Positions 1 to 12,674 of a stretch of DNA of 64,000 bases are shown one piece after another. Position numbers and translations under genes: made by a program. Position 1 is the first letter of the stretch. The number at the start of each line of letters is the position of its first letter. The notes under the pieces are model-generated. The model did not search any database and had not been told where the DNA came from. It worked only from the letters and a program-made list of their open reading frames with translations. This stretch comes from Acidovorax sp. RAC01 (GTDB lineage Bacteria; Pseudomonadota; Gammaproteobacteria; Burkholderiales; Burkholderiaceae_C): contig NZ_CP016447.1 in the NCBI RefSeq assembly GCF_001714725.1, positions 558,001-622,000 of the forward strand, read 5' to 3'.

Positions 1-1
1 C

Positions 2-1236
<1,235 letters not shown>

Positions 1237-1240
<4 letters not shown>

Positions 1241-3651
1241 ACCCGCGCGATTCCATGCCCCTGAGCCGCGACGCGGTGGACGACCCGCGGGCCAACACGG
1301 CCGATGCCCATGCCGCCGAGCCCCTGGCACCGCTGCAGCCCAGCGCGCCCGCCAGCCAGCGCGCCATGGGCCAGTCGCACATCCACGAAAGCGCCCGGGC
1401 CCAGGTGGCCGGCGCGGCGTGTTACATCGACGACCTGCCCGAGGTCAAGGGCACGCTGTACGCAGCACCCATCCTTTCCACCGTGGCGCACGGCACGCTG
1501 CACGGGGTGGATGCCAGCGCCGCCCTGGCCCTGCCGGGCGTGCGCGGGGTGGTGCTGGCCGCCGATGTGCCCGGCGACAAGCTGCTGGCCGCCTTTGCGC
1601 ACGACGAGCCCGTGTTTGCCATCGACACCGTGCAGCACATCGGCCAGGTCATCGGCCTGGTGGTGGCCGATTCGGTCATGCAGGCGCGCCGCGCCGTGCG
1701 CGCGGTCAAGCTCGATATCACCCCGCTGCCTGCGGTGCTGAGCGTGCACGATGCACTGAAGGCCCATAGCTATGTGCTGCCCCCGGTGTTTGTGCGCCGG
1801 GGCGATGCCGCGCAGGGCCTGGCGCAATCCGCCCACCGTCTGCAAGGCGCCTTTGAAGTGGGCGGGCAGGAGCACTTTTACCTGGAAGGCCAGATCGCCT
1901 ACGCGCTGCCGCTGGAGCAGCGGCAGTGGTGCATCTACTCCAGCACACAGCACCCCGGCGAGGTTCAGCACTGGGTGGCGCATGCGCTGGGCATCGACAA
2001 CCATGCGGTCAAGGTCGAGTGCCGCCGCATGGGCGGTGGCTTTGGCGGCAAGGAGACGCAGGCGGGCCACCTGGCCGTGTGGGCGGCCGTGGCCGCCCAC
2101 AAGTTCGGCCGCGCCATCAAGCTGCGGCTGGACCGCGATGAAGACTTCATGGTGACCGGCAAGCGCCATCCGTTTGCGTACGAGTACGACGTGGGCTTTG
2201 ACGACACCGGCCGCATCACGGGCCTCACGCTGCAGATGGCGGCCAACTGCGGCTTCAGCGCTGATCTTTCGGGCCCTGTGGCCGACCGCGCCGTGTTCCA
2301 TGCCGACAACGCGTACTACCTGAGCGACGTCGAGATCGCCTCGTACCGCTGCAAGACGAACACGCAGAGCCACACCGCGTTTCGCGGCTTTGGCGGCCCG
2401 CAGGGCGTGATTGTGATCGAGGCCATCCTGGGCGACATCGCGCGCAGTTTGGGGCAGGACGCGCAGGACGTGCGCCTGCGCAACCTCTATGGCCGCAACG
2501 CCAGCGAGGGCCGCAACGTCACCCACTACCAGATGGCGGTGGAGGACAACATCCTGCACGACCTGCTTCCCCAGCTGGAACGCCACGCCGGCTACCGCGA
2601 CCGGCAGGCTGAGATTGCCCGCTGGAACGCGCAGAGCCCTGTGCTCAAGCGCGGCCTGGCCATCACGCCCGTCAAGTTCGGCATCAGCTTTACGGCCACG
2701 CTGTTCAACCAGGCGGGCGCGCTGGTGCATGTGTACACCGACGGCAGCGTGCAGGTGAACCACGGCGGTACCGAAATGGGCCAGGGCCTGCACACCAAGG
2801 TAGCGCAGATCGTGGCCGACGAGCTGGGCGTGCCCCTGCACCGCGTGCTGGTGACGGCCAGCGACACCAGCAAGGTGCCCAACGCCAGCGCCACCGCCGC
2901 CAGCAGCGGCACCGACCTGAACGGCCGCGCAGCGCAGTTTGCCGCGCGCAACGTGCGCGACAACATTGCCTCGTACGTCTGCGGGCTCGACGGCTGCGGC
3001 GCAGGCGCCATCCGCTTTGAAGGCGGGCAGATCATCTCGCCCAAAAAGGTGCGGGCGTTTGACGATGTGGTGAAGGAGGCGTACGCCAACCGCATCCAGC
3101 TGTGGAGCGACGGCTTTTACCGCACACCCAAGATCCACTACGACAAGGCCACGCTCACCGGCCGGCCGTTTTACTACTTCAGCTACGGCGCGGCCTGCTC
3201 CGAAGTGGTGATCGACACCCTGACCGGCGAGAGCCGCGTGACGCGCGTTGACATCCTGCACGACGTGGGCCACAGCATCAACCCGGCCATCGACGTGGGC
3301 CAGATCGAGGGCGGCTTTGTGCAGGGCATGGGCTGGCTGACCACCGAGCAGCTGGTGTGGAACGACAAGGGCTACCTCGCCACGCACGCGCCCAGCACGT
3401 ACAAGATCCCGGCCACGGGCGACATTCCTGAGCACTTCCGTGTGGACCTGTGGCCCGAGGCCAACCGCGAGGACAACGTGGGCGGCAGCAAGGCCGTGGG
3501 CGAGCCGCCGTTCATGCTGGCGATCAGTGTGTACGAGGCACTGCGCAACGCGGTGGCTGCGGGGCGGGTGGGGGTGGATGCAGCGGAGCCGGTGGTGTTG
3601 ACGGCGCCTGCGACGGCGGAGAATGTGCTGCGGGCGTTGGGGAGGCTGTAG
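1237..3651 (+). CDS. xdhB: Xanthine dehydrogenase large, molybdopterin-binding subunit
   Basis: Molybdenum-cofactor subunit that hydroxylates hypoxanthine and xanthine. At 804 aa it has the usual length for bacterial XdhB. The aldehyde oxidase/xanthine dehydrogenase a/b hammerhead domain comes first, followed by the Moco-binding domain with GGGFGGKE, RGFGGPQG and GGTEMGQGLHTK. Near the C-terminus GGSKAVGEPPFML contains the catalytic glutamate. The start overlaps the xdhA stop (ATGA) and has a GGAGG-like ribosome site about 6 nt upstream. The insertion chaperone gene xdhC, often next in such operons, does not follow. A non-coding repeat block starts about 30 bp after the stop, and xdhC lies near 61.4-62.2 kb. 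Confidence 0.97.
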
Positions 3652-3683
3652 GTTCTGTTCTTCGGGTCTGCGCCACGCCCCGC

Positions 3684-4570
3684 CCGTTCGGGCTGAGCTC
3701 GTCAAAGCCTGGGCTCCACGCCCCACCCGTTCGGGCTGAGCCTGTCGAAGCCTGGCGCATTCCCAATCCCCGTTACCCGTTCGGGCTGAGCGTGCCGACG
3801 CCTGTCTGCACGTCTGACGGTGTGCTCTGGTGGAGGGCGGAGGCCGGGAGGTCGCCCCGGCGGGCGAGGCACTTTTCTTTGGGTCGCCAAAGAAAAGTAC
3901 CCAAAAGAAAGGCGACCCCGCTGTCTGCGTCCCTGCGCTTCGCTTCGGGCAACCTGCGGTGCTCGGGTTTGGCGGGGTCTCGCTCGAACTCGCTTCGCTC
4001 AGACAATCGCGAGCCCTGATCCGCCAAACCCTGCGCTCCTCGGCGCATACAGAGGGGATGGGGAGCGAACATCCATTCGGGCCTTTGCTTCGCTCGGCCC
4101 CAGCATGGGAACGCGAGCGCTTTGCGCCGCGCGTTGCGGGTCGAGCGCAGCGACGACCCGTGGGGCTGTTCGGCTGTTTGGTCTCCCACCCCCTTCTGGC
4201 TGCGCCTGCGCCGGGGCGGTTGCGGGGTGGCAGTCGCGCAAGTGCGCGGCTGCTTCGTCATCTGACTCGCCGCGGCTGTCCGAGCGGCGCTGCGCAGCAG
4301 CAAAGCGAGTTCCGCGGCGCACCCCGCAATCGCCACGGCGCAGGTTTGCCCCGCAGCGAAGCGAAGGGGTCGCAGACTGGGGGTCGCCTTTCTTTTGGGT
4401 ACTTTTCTTTGGCGACCCAAAGAAAAGTACCTCGCCCGCCGGGGCGAGTCCCGGCTCCCGCCCTCAGCACGGCCATGCTTTTCAAACCAGCATGCCCAGA
4501 CTTCGACAAGCTCAGCCCGAACGGGTGGGAGGTGGTGGCGCCCAGGCTTCGACAAGCTCAGCCCGAACGG
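3684..4570. repeat. Composite nested inverted-repeat element, gene-free
   Basis: Fills the gap between xdhB and lolD. Outer layer: three direct copies of a roughly 28-bp unit (CCGTTCGGGCTGAGC...AAGCCTG) at 3684, 3727 and 3777, facing two inverted copies at 4495-4524 and 4541-4570. Inner layer: an imperfect inverted repeat of about 70 bp, 3851-3919 against 4381-4448. Each arm carries an 11-bp perfect hairpin (CTTTTCTTTGG / CCAAAGAAAAG) with a 4-nt loop. The interior (about 3920-4380) has no recognisable protein. Several long overlapping frames are open on both strands, but only because stop codons are rare. The outer unit resembles a repeat I recall as very abundant in Comamonadaceae genomes. 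No transposase is present, so any mobility would depend on factors encoded elsewhere. Confidence 0.8.
3872..3897. repeat. Perfect hairpin in left inner arm of composite element
   Basis: CTTTTCTTTGG - GTCG - CCAAAGAAAAG, an 11-bp perfect stem with a 4-nt loop. The same hairpin with loop CGAC recurs at 4402-4427 in the right arm. It could act as a bidirectional transcription stop, but lacks a classical U-tract. Confidence 0.7.
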
Positions 4571-4667
4571 ATGGGCGCAGATGACGGCGCCTCACAGGGT
4601 CAGCAAGAGAAAGTCGGAGTGAATGCAAACAAACCCACGCCGCTCCCAACCCAACTCAACCCCTCAA

Positions 4668-4722
4668 TCACTATCAAATTAATAGCAATCAGCGCTTATC
4701 AAAAAAGCGCCAAAGCCCCAAA

Positions 4723-4740
<18 letters not shown>
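4668..4740 (+). repeat. AT-rich mini-element copy 2 (3' end of lolD)
   Basis: Contains CTATCAAATTAATAGC followed by GCGCTTATCAAAAAAGCGC, two short palindromes in the order typical of the element. It overlaps the last codons and stop of lolD (minus strand, stop at 4723-4725). It may act as the lolD 3' hairpin. Confidence 0.65.
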
Positions 4741-5398
<658 letters not shown>

Positions 5399-5406
<8 letters not shown>

Positions 5407-6652
5407 AACGCAGCGCCTCCGCCGGATTGACACGGCTGGCGCGCCAGCTGGGGTACAGGGTGGCAACGAAGGCAAGCACCAGCGAGATGACGCCAATCGG
5501 CACGATGTCGCTGCTTTGCGGCTCGCTGGGCATCTTGCTGATGAGGTAGATGTCCTTGGGCAAGAAGCTGGCGTTCAGCGCCCGCTCGATGGCGGGCACG
5601 ATCACATCGATGTTGAACGCCACGCCCAGACCCAGCAGCAGGCCCACGCACGTGCCGATCACGCCCACCATGGCGCCCTGCACCACGAAGATGCCCATGA
5701 TGCTTTTCGGGCTGGCGCCCAGTGTGCGTAGGATGGCGATGTCGGCGCGCTTGTCGGTCACCGTCATCACCAGCGTGCTCACCAGGTTGAACGCCGCCAC
5801 CGCCACGATGAGCGTGAGGATGATGAACATCATGCGTTTTTCCAACTGCACCGCGGCAAACCAGGTGCGGTTCTGCTGGGTCCAGTCGCGGATCAGCAGT
5901 TGCCCGCTGAGCGTGCGGGCCAGCTCCATCGCCACCTCGCGGGCCTGGTGCAGGTCCTTGAGCTTCAGGCGCACGCCGGTGGGCCCTTCCAGGCGGAAGA
6001 TGCGCTGCGCGTCCTCGTGGTGCAGCATCACCAGCGCCGAGTCATATTCATAGTGGCCCGAGTCAAACGTGCCCGCCACCGTCATCTGCTTGAGGCGCGG
6101 TACCACGCCCGCAGGCGTCACCTGCCCGGCCGGGGCGATCAGGGTAATCACGTCACCCGTGCGCACACCCAGCGAGCGCGCCAGTTCGCCGCCCAGCACC
6201 ACGCGGAACTCGCCGGGCACCAGCATGTTCAGCACCTGCCCGTTGGTGGCGGCCAGGTCCGTCACCGCGCCTTCCAGGGCCGGGTCGATGCCGCGCACCA
6301 GCGTGCCCTTCATGTCTTCGCCGCGCGCGAGCAATGCCTGCGCCGCCACAAAAGGGGCCGCACCGATCACGTTGGGGTTCTGCCTGGCTTCAGCCAGCGT
6401 GCGGGCGGGGTCGGGCAGCGCCGCGCCCTGGGGCGCAAAGATCTCGATGTGAGAGACCACGCTGAGCATGCGGTCGCGCACTTCCTTTTGAAAACCGTTC
6501 ATCACGCTGAGCACGATGATGAGCGCCGCCACTCCGAGCGCGATGCCCAGCATGGAGACGCCCGAGATGAACGAGATGAAGCCGTTGCGCCGCGTGGCGC
6601 GGCCGGCGCGCGTGTAGCGCCAGCCCAGGGCCAGTTCGTAGGGGATTTGCAT
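5399..6652 (-). CDS. lolC: Lipoprotein-releasing ABC transporter permease LolC/LolE
   Basis: Inner-membrane permease of the lipoprotein-sorting transporter, 417 aa. One N-terminal transmembrane helix (about residues 25-48) is followed by a large periplasmic domain (50-265) and three C-terminal helices (about 270-300, 315-345, 380-400), the MacB/FtsX topology. The N-terminal [20 protein letters not shown] is characteristic of LolC/LolE. Only one permease gene accompanies lolD, as in species with a LolC/E hybrid (LolF type). The 8-bp overlap with lolD indicates co-translation. It is divergent from rpfE, with 89 bp between the start codons. Confidence 0.93.
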
Positions 6653-6741
6653 GGATCGGGAAAAAGGGGATGGCCGGCCCGGGCGTGACGGAATGTCTCC
6701 CCGGGGGCCGCGCCGATTGTGGCATCCCGCAAAATACCGGG

Positions 6742-7728
6742 ATGTCGGACACCCACCATTTGCTCATTCCCCACGCTGCAAGCGCCTCCGAGGGATGCCA
6801 GCAAGCCCTGCAGGCCCTGGCCCTGCCCCACCTGGACCGGCTGCTGGCGCGGCTGGGCGCCCTGCCCGCCCCCGTCGGCGCCAAAGCCATCGAAGGCGAG
6901 GAAACCAGTTTCTCCCCCCCGGACGAACGCGTGCTGGCACACCTGCTGGGCCTGCCTGCCGAGGACGGCCGCATCCCCTGGGCCGCGTGGCACCGCTACC
7001 AGCAGGGCGCGCCTGCGGACGGCAACGCCTGGGCCTTTGTCACGCCCTGCCAGTGGCAGGTCAGCACCGACCACGTCACGCTGCGCGACCCCGAGGCCCT
7101 GGGCCTGGACGAAGCGGCATCGCGCGCGCTGCTGGCCATCGTGTCGCCCTGGTTCGCCGAGGACGGCATCAGCCTGCAGTACGACCAGCCCACGCGCTGG
7201 CTGGCCAGCGGCAATGTGTTCGCTCAGCTTTCCACCGCATCGCTGGAACGCGTGCTGCTGCGCGATGTGCGCGCCTGGATGCCGCATTCCACCGACCCCG
7301 CCGCCGCACGCACGCTACACCGCCTGCACAGCGAGATGCAGATGCTGCTGTACACGCATGCCTTCAACGACGCGCGCAGCGAACGCGGCCTGCCGGTCGT
7401 CAACTCGTTCTGGGTGCATGGTGCGGGCGCGCTGCCTGCAGGGGCTGCGGCAGACGCTGCACCTGCGCTGCCCGCCATGCCCACCGGCCTGCGCGATGCC
7501 GCCCTGCATGAAGACTGGCGCGCCTGGGCTGCGGCCTGGGCCGCGCTGGACGCAGGCCCCGTGGCCGATCTGCTGCGGCAAGCCGAGCGCGGTGCGGCCG
7601 TGCAGCTCACGCTGTGCGGTGACCGCAACGCGCTGGCGTTTGGCAGCAGTGCCCCGCGCGGTCTGGTGCAGCGCGTTCAAAGCCTTTTCAGGCCCCAGCG
7701 CTTTTCCGATCTGCACAGCAAGCTATGA
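6742..7728 (+). CDS. rpfE: RpfE-family / cofactor-independent phosphoglycerate-mutase-like protein
   Basis: A 328-aa protein of the family usually annotated either regulatory protein RpfE or cofactor-independent phosphoglycerate mutase-like. It is conserved next to recJ in beta- and gammaproteobacteria, and the name comes from the Xanthomonas rpf region. The molecular function is not established. The sequence is rich in Trp and acidic residues and has no signal peptide or membrane segment. Conserved-looking blocks include AIEGEETSFSPPDERVLAHL and TPCQWQVSTDHV. I chose the ATG at 6742 because it gives the usual MSDTHHLLIPHA start. The stop overlaps the recJ start (ATGA), so the two are translationally coupled. 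Confidence 0.75.
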   Translation: MSDTHHLLIPHAASASEGCQQALQALALPHLDRLLARLGALPAPVGAKAIEGEETSFSPPDERVLAHLLGLPAEDGRIPWAAWHRYQQGAPADGNAWAFVTPCQWQVSTDHVTLRDPEALGLDEAASRALLAIVSPWFAEDGISLQYDQPTRWLASGNVFAQLSTASLERVLLRDVRAWMPHSTDPAAARTLHRLHSEMQMLLYTHAFNDARSERGLPVVNSFWVHGAGALPAGAAADAAPALPAMPTGLRDAALHEDWRAWAAAWAALDAGPVADLLRQAERGAAVQLTLCGDRNALAFGSSAPRGLVQRVQSLFRPQRFSDLHSKL

Positions 7729-9440
7729 AAATCGTAGCAAGAGACATCCCGCCCCGCGCCGCCTGGGCGCTGGAGCAGGCGGGCGTGCACCCGCTGCTGG
7801 CCCGGCTGTACGCCGCCCGCGGCGTGCTGGGCAAGGACGAGCTGGACGACGGCCTGGCCCGCCTGCTGCCCCCGGCCAGGCTCAAAGGCATTGACCAAGC
7901 CGCGCGCCTGCTGGCCGACGCCGTGCAGCACCACCGCCGCATGGTCATCGTGGCCGACTACGACTGTGACGGCGCCACCGCGTGCGCCGTGGGTGTGCGC
8001 GGCCTGCGCATGCTGGGCGGCCGCCAGGTCGATTACCTGGTGCCCGACCGCATCACCGACGGCTATGGCCTCACGGCCTCCATCGCCCGGCGCGTGAAGG
8101 AGCGCGGGGCCGATGTACTGATCACCGTGGACAACGGCATCGCCAGCGTGGACGGCGTGGCCGAGGCCAAAGCCCTGGGCCTGACGGTGGTGGTGACCGA
8201 CCACCACCTGCCCGGGCCCGAGCTGCCCGCAGCCGATGCCATCGTCAACCCCAACCAGCCCGGCTGCACGTTCGACAGCAAGTCGATTGCCGGCGTGGGC
8301 GTGATGTTTTATGTGCTGCTGGCACTGCGTGCCGAGTTGCGCGCGCGAGGTGTGTTCGATCTGGCCACCCAACCCAAGCTCGACCCCTTGCTGACGCTCG
8401 TCGCCCTGGGCACCGTGGCCGATGTGGTCAGGCTCGATGCCAACAACCGCCGCCTGGTGGCGCAGGGCCTGCGCCGCATCCGCGCGGGGCAGATGCCTGC
8501 GGGCATTGCCGCCCTGTTTCACGCCGCGGGCCGCAAGGCCAACGTGGCCACCACGTTTGACTTTGGCTTTGCACTGGGCCCACGCATCAACGCCGCAGGG
8601 CGCCTGGCCGACATGACGCTGGGCATCGAATGCCTGCTGACCGACGACGCGGGCCGCGCGGCCGAGCTGGCCGGTCAGCTGGACGCCATCAACCGCGAGC
8701 GCCGCGAGATCGAGGGCGGCATGCGCGAGCAGGCCATGCTGATGGCCGAAAGCCTTTTTCAGGAAGACGAAGACCCGCCGCCCGCCATCAGCGTGTTTGA
8801 CCCCGATTTTCACGAAGGTGTGGTCGGCATCGTGGCCAGCCGCATCAAGGACAAGCTGCACCGCCCCACCTTTGTATTTGCCGCCAGCAGCGCGCCGGGC
8901 AAAGAGCACGAGCTCAAGGGCTCGGGCCGCTCCATCCCCGGCTTTCATTTGCGCGACGCGCTGGACCTGGTGGCCAAACGCCACCCCGGCGTGATCCTGA
9001 AGTTTGGCGGGCATGCCATGGCCGCCGGCTGCACGGTGGCGGCCGATGGCTTCGAGGTGTTTGAAAAAGCACTGGCCCAGGTGGCGCAGGAATGGCTGGA
9101 CGCTTCCACCCTCACCCGCCGCATTGAGACCGACGGGCCACTGGCACCCGAATACTGCCGCGCCGACATGGTGGACACCCTGCACCGCGAGGTGTGGGGC
9201 CAGGGCTTTGCGCCGCCCACCTTCAGCGAAGAAGTCCAGATCGTGAGCCAGCGCCTGGTGGGCGAGGCCAAGAATCACCTGTCTATCAAGATCATCCATC
9301 AGGGCAATCCGGTGGATGCCATCTGGTTCGGCCACACCGAGCAGTTGCCCGCGCGGGTGCTGCTGGCCTTCCGGCTCGATGTGAACGAGTGGAAGGGCGA
9401 GCGCAAGGTGCAGTTTCTGGTGGAAGGGGCGCAGCTGTAG
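7725..9440 (+). CDS. recJ: Single-stranded-DNA-specific exonuclease RecJ
   Basis: 5'-3' single-strand exonuclease acting in RecF-pathway recombination, mismatch repair and base-excision repair. The 571-aa length is normal for the family. DHH-phosphoesterase motifs are visible: DYDCDGATA (residues 78-86), DNGIA (about 136), DHH (159-161) and the RINAAGRLADM block, followed by a DHHA1 domain with GIVASRIKDKLHRPTFVF and GGHAMAAG. The C-terminal OB-like domain is present. The start codon overlaps the rpfE stop. Confidence 0.97.
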   Translation: MKIVARDIPPRAAWALEQAGVHPLLARLYAARGVLGKDELDDGLARLLPPARLKGIDQAARLLADAVQHHRRMVIVADYDCDGATACAVGVRGLRMLGGRQVDYLVPDRITDGYGLTASIARRVKERGADVLITVDNGIASVDGVAEAKALGLTVVVTDHHLPGPELPAADAIVNPNQPGCTFDSKSIAGVGVMFYVLLALRAELRARGVFDLATQPKLDPLLTLVALGTVADVVRLDANNRRLVAQGLRRIRAGQMPAGIAALFHAAGRKANVATTFDFGFALGPRINAAGRLADMTLGIECLLTDDAGRAAELAGQLDAINRERREIEGGMREQAMLMAESLFQEDEDPPPAISVFDPDFHEGVVGIVASRIKDKLHRPTFVFAASSAPGKEHELKGSGRSIPGFHLRDALDLVAKRHPGVILKFGGHAMAAGCTVAADGFEVFEKALAQVAQEWLDASTLTRRIETDGPLAPEYCRADMVDTLHREVWGQGFAPPTFSEEVQIVSQRLVGEAKNHLSIKIIHQGNPVDAIWFGHTEQLPARVLLAFRLDVNEWKGERKVQFLVEGAQL

Positions 9441-9523
9441 AGGCTACGCCGTTATGCGAACAGGGACGCCGTGGCGGCATCCCCCCGCGATGCGCGGCAG
9501 CATCCAGGCCGGCCCGAGCGAAG

Positions 9524-9592
9524 CATTTCAGGCCAGAACAGGCTCAAGCGCTCGTTTTAATTGTCTCTGTAGCTACAAATAATGTAGCAACA
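9524..9592 (-). repeat. AT-rich mini-element copy 3 (recJ/MCP convergent gap)
   Basis: Read on the minus strand: TTGCTACATTATTTGTAGC, then an AT-rich spacer and a GCGCTTGAGC...GGCC tail. It occupies most of the 176-bp gap between the convergent recJ and chemoreceptor genes. The GTAGC/GCTAC palindromes could form a weak hairpin. I see no other feature in the gap. Confidence 0.55.
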
Positions 9593-9616
9593 CCCCCTGA
9601 AGCGCCCACACCAGGG

Positions 9617-11446
9617 TCAGAAGCTTTCCCACTCGTCTTCACCCCCTGCCGGGCGTGGTGCCGGGCGTGGTGCCGGGGCCGGTGCGGGCCCGGCAGCCTT
9701 GGCTGGCCTGGGCGCTGCAGCCGCAGCCGGGGCTGACGCCAGGCGCGCGGCAGCGGACACTGCGCCTGCCTTGGGTGCAGCAGGTTTGGCGGCTATCTGC
9801 CGGGCGGGCGCGCTGGCCCGGCTGGACGACACGGCCGGTGCAGGGCGCGGGGCGGGTGCAGGCGCACGGGCCGGGGCCGGCGCTGCGGCGCGCACCGCCA
9901 CACCGCCCACATTGAACACCGACACCACCTCAGCCAGGCGCTGGGCCTGGTCGCGCATGGATGCGGCGGCCGCGGTGGACTCCTCCACCAGCGCGGCGTT
10001 TTGCTGCGTCATCTGGTCGAGCTGGGCCACGGCCTGGTTGACCTGGGCAATGCCGTCGCGCTGCTCGGTGGACGAGGCCGTGATCTCGCCGATGAGGTCG
10101 CTTACGCGGCGCACGCTGGAGACGATTTCGTCCATGCTCTGCCCGGCCTGCGCGACCTGGGCCGAGCCCGATTCCACGTTTTGTACCGATGCGCCGATCA
10201 GGGCCTTGATCTCCTTGGCGGCCTCGGCGCTGCGGCCTGCCAGGCTGCGCACTTCGCTGGCCACCACGGCAAACCCGCGGCCCTGCTCGCCGGCGCGGGC
10301 GGCTTCCACCGCGGCGTTCAGCGCCAGGATGTTGGTCTGGAAGGCGATGCCGTCGATCACGCCGATGATGTCGTTGATCTTGCGCGAGCTGTCGGTGATC
10401 TGCTGCATGCTGGCCACCACCTGGCCCACCACTTCGCCGCCGCGGGCTGCGGCCTCGGCGGCAGAGCCTGCCAGTTGGTTGGCCTGGCGCGCCGTGTCGG
10501 CAGACTGCGACACCGTGGCGGTCAGCTCTTCCATGCTGGCTGCCGTTTGCTGCAGGCTCGATGCCGCCTGCTCGGTGCGGGCCGAGAGATCGTGGTTGCC
10601 GGTGGCAATCTCCACCGACGCGGACGAGACCGAATCCACCCCCAGGCGCACTTCGCTCACCACGCCACGCAGGCGCTCGGACATGGCGCCCAGGGCGCCC
10701 AGCATGTGGCCGAACTCGTCCTTGCGGGACGACTGCAGTTCGCGCGTGAGGTCACCCGCCGCAATGGCATCGAGCGTGGCCACGGCTTCGTCCAGCGGCA
10801 CGGTGATGGAGCGCACCAGGCGGCGCGCCAGCAGCAGCATCACGGCAATCAGTGCGGCCGAGGCCAGCAGGCCCTGCACAGCGTAGTCGATGCGCCGCTG
10901 GGTGGCCTCGGCGCGGATCTGGTCACGCCGCTTTTGCAGCACGCCCACAAATTCATCTTGCGCCTGGAGGTATCGGGCGGCCATGGGCGTGAGCTCGGTA
11001 TCGGCAAAGCGCTGCGTGGCCACGGCGTCGCCTGCGGCCTTGAGCTCCCACGTCCTGGCGGTGGCGTCCAGCACGACCTTGCGCTCGGCCATCACCCTGT
11101 CCAGAGCCGCCTTCTCCTCGGGCGTGCTGGCAGCGGCGACGATGCCTTCCTGGATCTTGTTGACCGCGCCAATGATCTCCTTGACCCGCGCGCCGTACTG
11201 TTCGGCCAGTACGGCATCGGTGGTCACGGCCGCGCCCATCACCATATTGACGGCGGTTTCGGTAGACCCACGCCAGCGCACCGCCGTGGAAATGCGCTGC
11301 TCGATCTCGACCACCTGGTCCATGGCGCCCGTCATGGACGTGTTGGCCCGGTATTGCTGGAAGCCCGAAATCACGAGCATCGCCAACATGAGGGCGATGA
11401 ATGCGCCCCAGAGCTTGCGGGAGACGCGAATGTTGTCGAGTTGCAT
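9617..11446 (-). CDS. Methyl-accepting chemotaxis protein (Tar/Tsr-like)
   Basis: Transmembrane chemoreceptor of 609 aa feeding CheA/CheW. TM1 (about 12-32) is followed by a periplasmic four-helix-bundle ligand domain (about 33-188), TM2 (about 190-210), HAMP (about 212-265) and a cytoplasmic signalling coiled coil. The invariant hairpin tip is [21 protein letters not shown] long Ala/Pro-rich flexible tail (about 520-600) ends in DEWESF, which resembles the C-terminal CheR/CheB-tethering pentapeptide. The ligand is not predictable. There are no che genes nearby, so it is an orphan receptor. A GAGGT ribosome site precedes the ATG. Confidence 0.95.
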   Translation of the reverse strand: MQLDNIRVSRKLWGAFIALMLAMLVISGFQQYRANTSMTGAMDQVVEIEQRISTAVRWRGSTETAVNMVMGAAVTTDAVLAEQYGARVKEIIGAVNKIQEGIVAAASTPEEKAALDRVMAERKVVLDATARTWELKAAGDAVATQRFADTELTPMAARYLQAQDEFVGVLQKRRDQIRAEATQRRIDYAVQGLLASAALIAVMLLLARRLVRSITVPLDEAVATLDAIAAGDLTRELQSSRKDEFGHMLGALGAMSERLRGVVSEVRLGVDSVSSASVEIATGNHDLSARTEQAASSLQQTAASMEELTATVSQSADTARQANQLAGSAAEAAARGGEVVGQVVASMQQITDSSRKINDIIGVIDGIAFQTNILALNAAVEAARAGEQGRGFAVVASEVRSLAGRSAEAAKEIKALIGASVQNVESGSAQVAQAGQSMDEIVSSVRRVSDLIGEITASSTEQRDGIAQVNQAVAQLDQMTQQNAALVEESTAAAASMRDQAQRLAEVVSVFNVGGVAVRAAAPAPARAPAPAPRPAPAVSSSRASAPARQIAAKPAAPKAGAVSAAARLASAPAAAAAPRPAKAAGPAPAPAPRPAPRPAGGEDEWESF

Positions 11447-11717
11447 GCTTTACCTCGTGAAAGTCATCAATGGGTGGCCGGCGCGGGTGTCGGATACCTT
11501 TTTTTACAAGCCGGCGATCGTACGTCAGATGTCGCAGACAAAGCAGTGTGCGGGCTCCCCCTCGCCATGCGATTAGGGACTTGCACCAACCGGGTCGGGC
11601 CCCATCGGGCCACATCGGCACGCCACGCACGCCATCCGCCGCTGCGGCGCTCCCGACAGGACGGCAGCAACAGCCACGCTGCCGCGCGGGGCAAGCCGCC
11701 CCCGTAGAATCGGCAAC
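11447..11717. other. Divergent intergenic region, MCP / PHP genes
   Basis: A 271-bp non-coding gap between the two divergent start codons. It holds the chemoreceptor ribosome site (GAGGT) and an A/T run near 11503. I could not identify a convincing sigma-28 or sigma-70 promoter, and no small gene is apparent. Confidence 0.5.
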
Positions 11718-12575
11718 GTGCCAAGCTACCTCAACGCCGACCTGCATTGCCATTCCGTGGTGTCTGACGGAACCCTCACGCCCGAGGATCTGGCCAGCCG
11801 CGCCAAGGCCAACGGGGTCGAGCTGTGGGCGCTGACGGACCATGACGAGATCAGCGGCCAGCACCGTGCGGCCGCCGCAGCCCGTGCGCAGGGCCTGCCC
11901 TACCTCACGGGCACGGAGATCTCGGTGACCTTTGCCGGCACCACGGTGCACATCGTGGGTCTTGGGTTCGATCCTGACAACGCGCAGCTGGCCGCAGGCC
12001 TGGCCGCCACCCGCGGTGGACGCGGCGAGCGCGCCAAGGAAATGGCCGAACAACTGGCCCAGGTGGGCATCCGGGGCGCCTACGAGGGTGCGCTGCAGTT
12101 CGTGGGCAACCCGGCCCTCATCTCGCGCACGCACTTCGCGCGGTTTCTGGTCGAAACAGGTGTCTGCCGCGACACGCCCGAGGTGTTTCGCAAATACCTC
12201 ACCGAAGGCAAGCCCGGCTATGTAGAGCACCGCTGGGCCGCCCTGGGTGATGCCGTGCGCTGGATTACCGAGGCCGGCGGCCTGGCGCTCATTGCCCATC
12301 CGGCACGCTACAAGTTCACCGCGAACGAGGAATTTGCGCTGTTTTCCGAATTCAAGGCACACGGGGGCAAAGGGGTCGAGGTGGTGACGGGCAGCCACAC
12401 GGCCGCCGAGTACGTGACGTACGCGGCCATGGCGCAAGAATTCGGCCTGGCAGCATCGCGGGGCAGCGATTTCCACAGCCCGGATGAGTCTCACACCGAC
12501 CTGGGCAACCTCCCCCTGCTGCCCGGCGCGTTGACGCCGGTGTGGGAGCTTCTGCAGGATCGCATCCGGCACTGA
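11718..12575 (+). CDS. PHP-domain phosphoesterase (RNase AM / TrpH-YciV family)
   Basis: A 285-aa polymerase-and-histidinol-phosphatase domain protein. The family includes E. coli RNase AM (YciV, 5'-3' exoribonuclease) and a 3',5'-nucleotide bisphosphate phosphatase. Metal-binding motifs are DLHCHSVVSDG (N-terminus), ALTDHDEISG, a central glutamate in TGTEISV, LIAHPARY and ASRGSDFHSP. The start is a GTG, because it gives the canonical length just before the YLNADLHCHS motif and no ATG is nearby. It precedes a yciO-like gene on the same strand (99-bp gap), an arrangement conserved in many proteobacteria. Confidence 0.9.
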   Translation: MPSYLNADLHCHSVVSDGTLTPEDLASRAKANGVELWALTDHDEISGQHRAAAAARAQGLPYLTGTEISVTFAGTTVHIVGLGFDPDNAQLAAGLAATRGGRGERAKEMAEQLAQVGIRGAYEGALQFVGNPALISRTHFARFLVETGVCRDTPEVFRKYLTEGKPGYVEHRWAALGDAVRWITEAGGLALIAHPARYKFTANEEFALFSEFKAHGGKGVEVVTGSHTAAEYVTYAAMAQEFGLAASRGSDFHSPDESHTDLGNLPLLPGALTPVWELLQDRIRH

Positions 12576-12674
12576 GGCGGCACCGGCGGCCTGTGTCGGC
12601 AGCGGTCGGCTTGCCCGGCGCCCGAAGCAAATTGGCCAACAGGCGGCCGCTGCGAAAACGATTAACCTTCCGGC

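Noticed and set aside
7677..9335. 552-codon frame opposite recJ
   Set aside because: Antisense of recJ; composition typical of shadow frames.
10001..11707. 568-codon frame opposite the chemoreceptor gene
   Set aside because: Shadow of the MCP gene; no recognisable domain.
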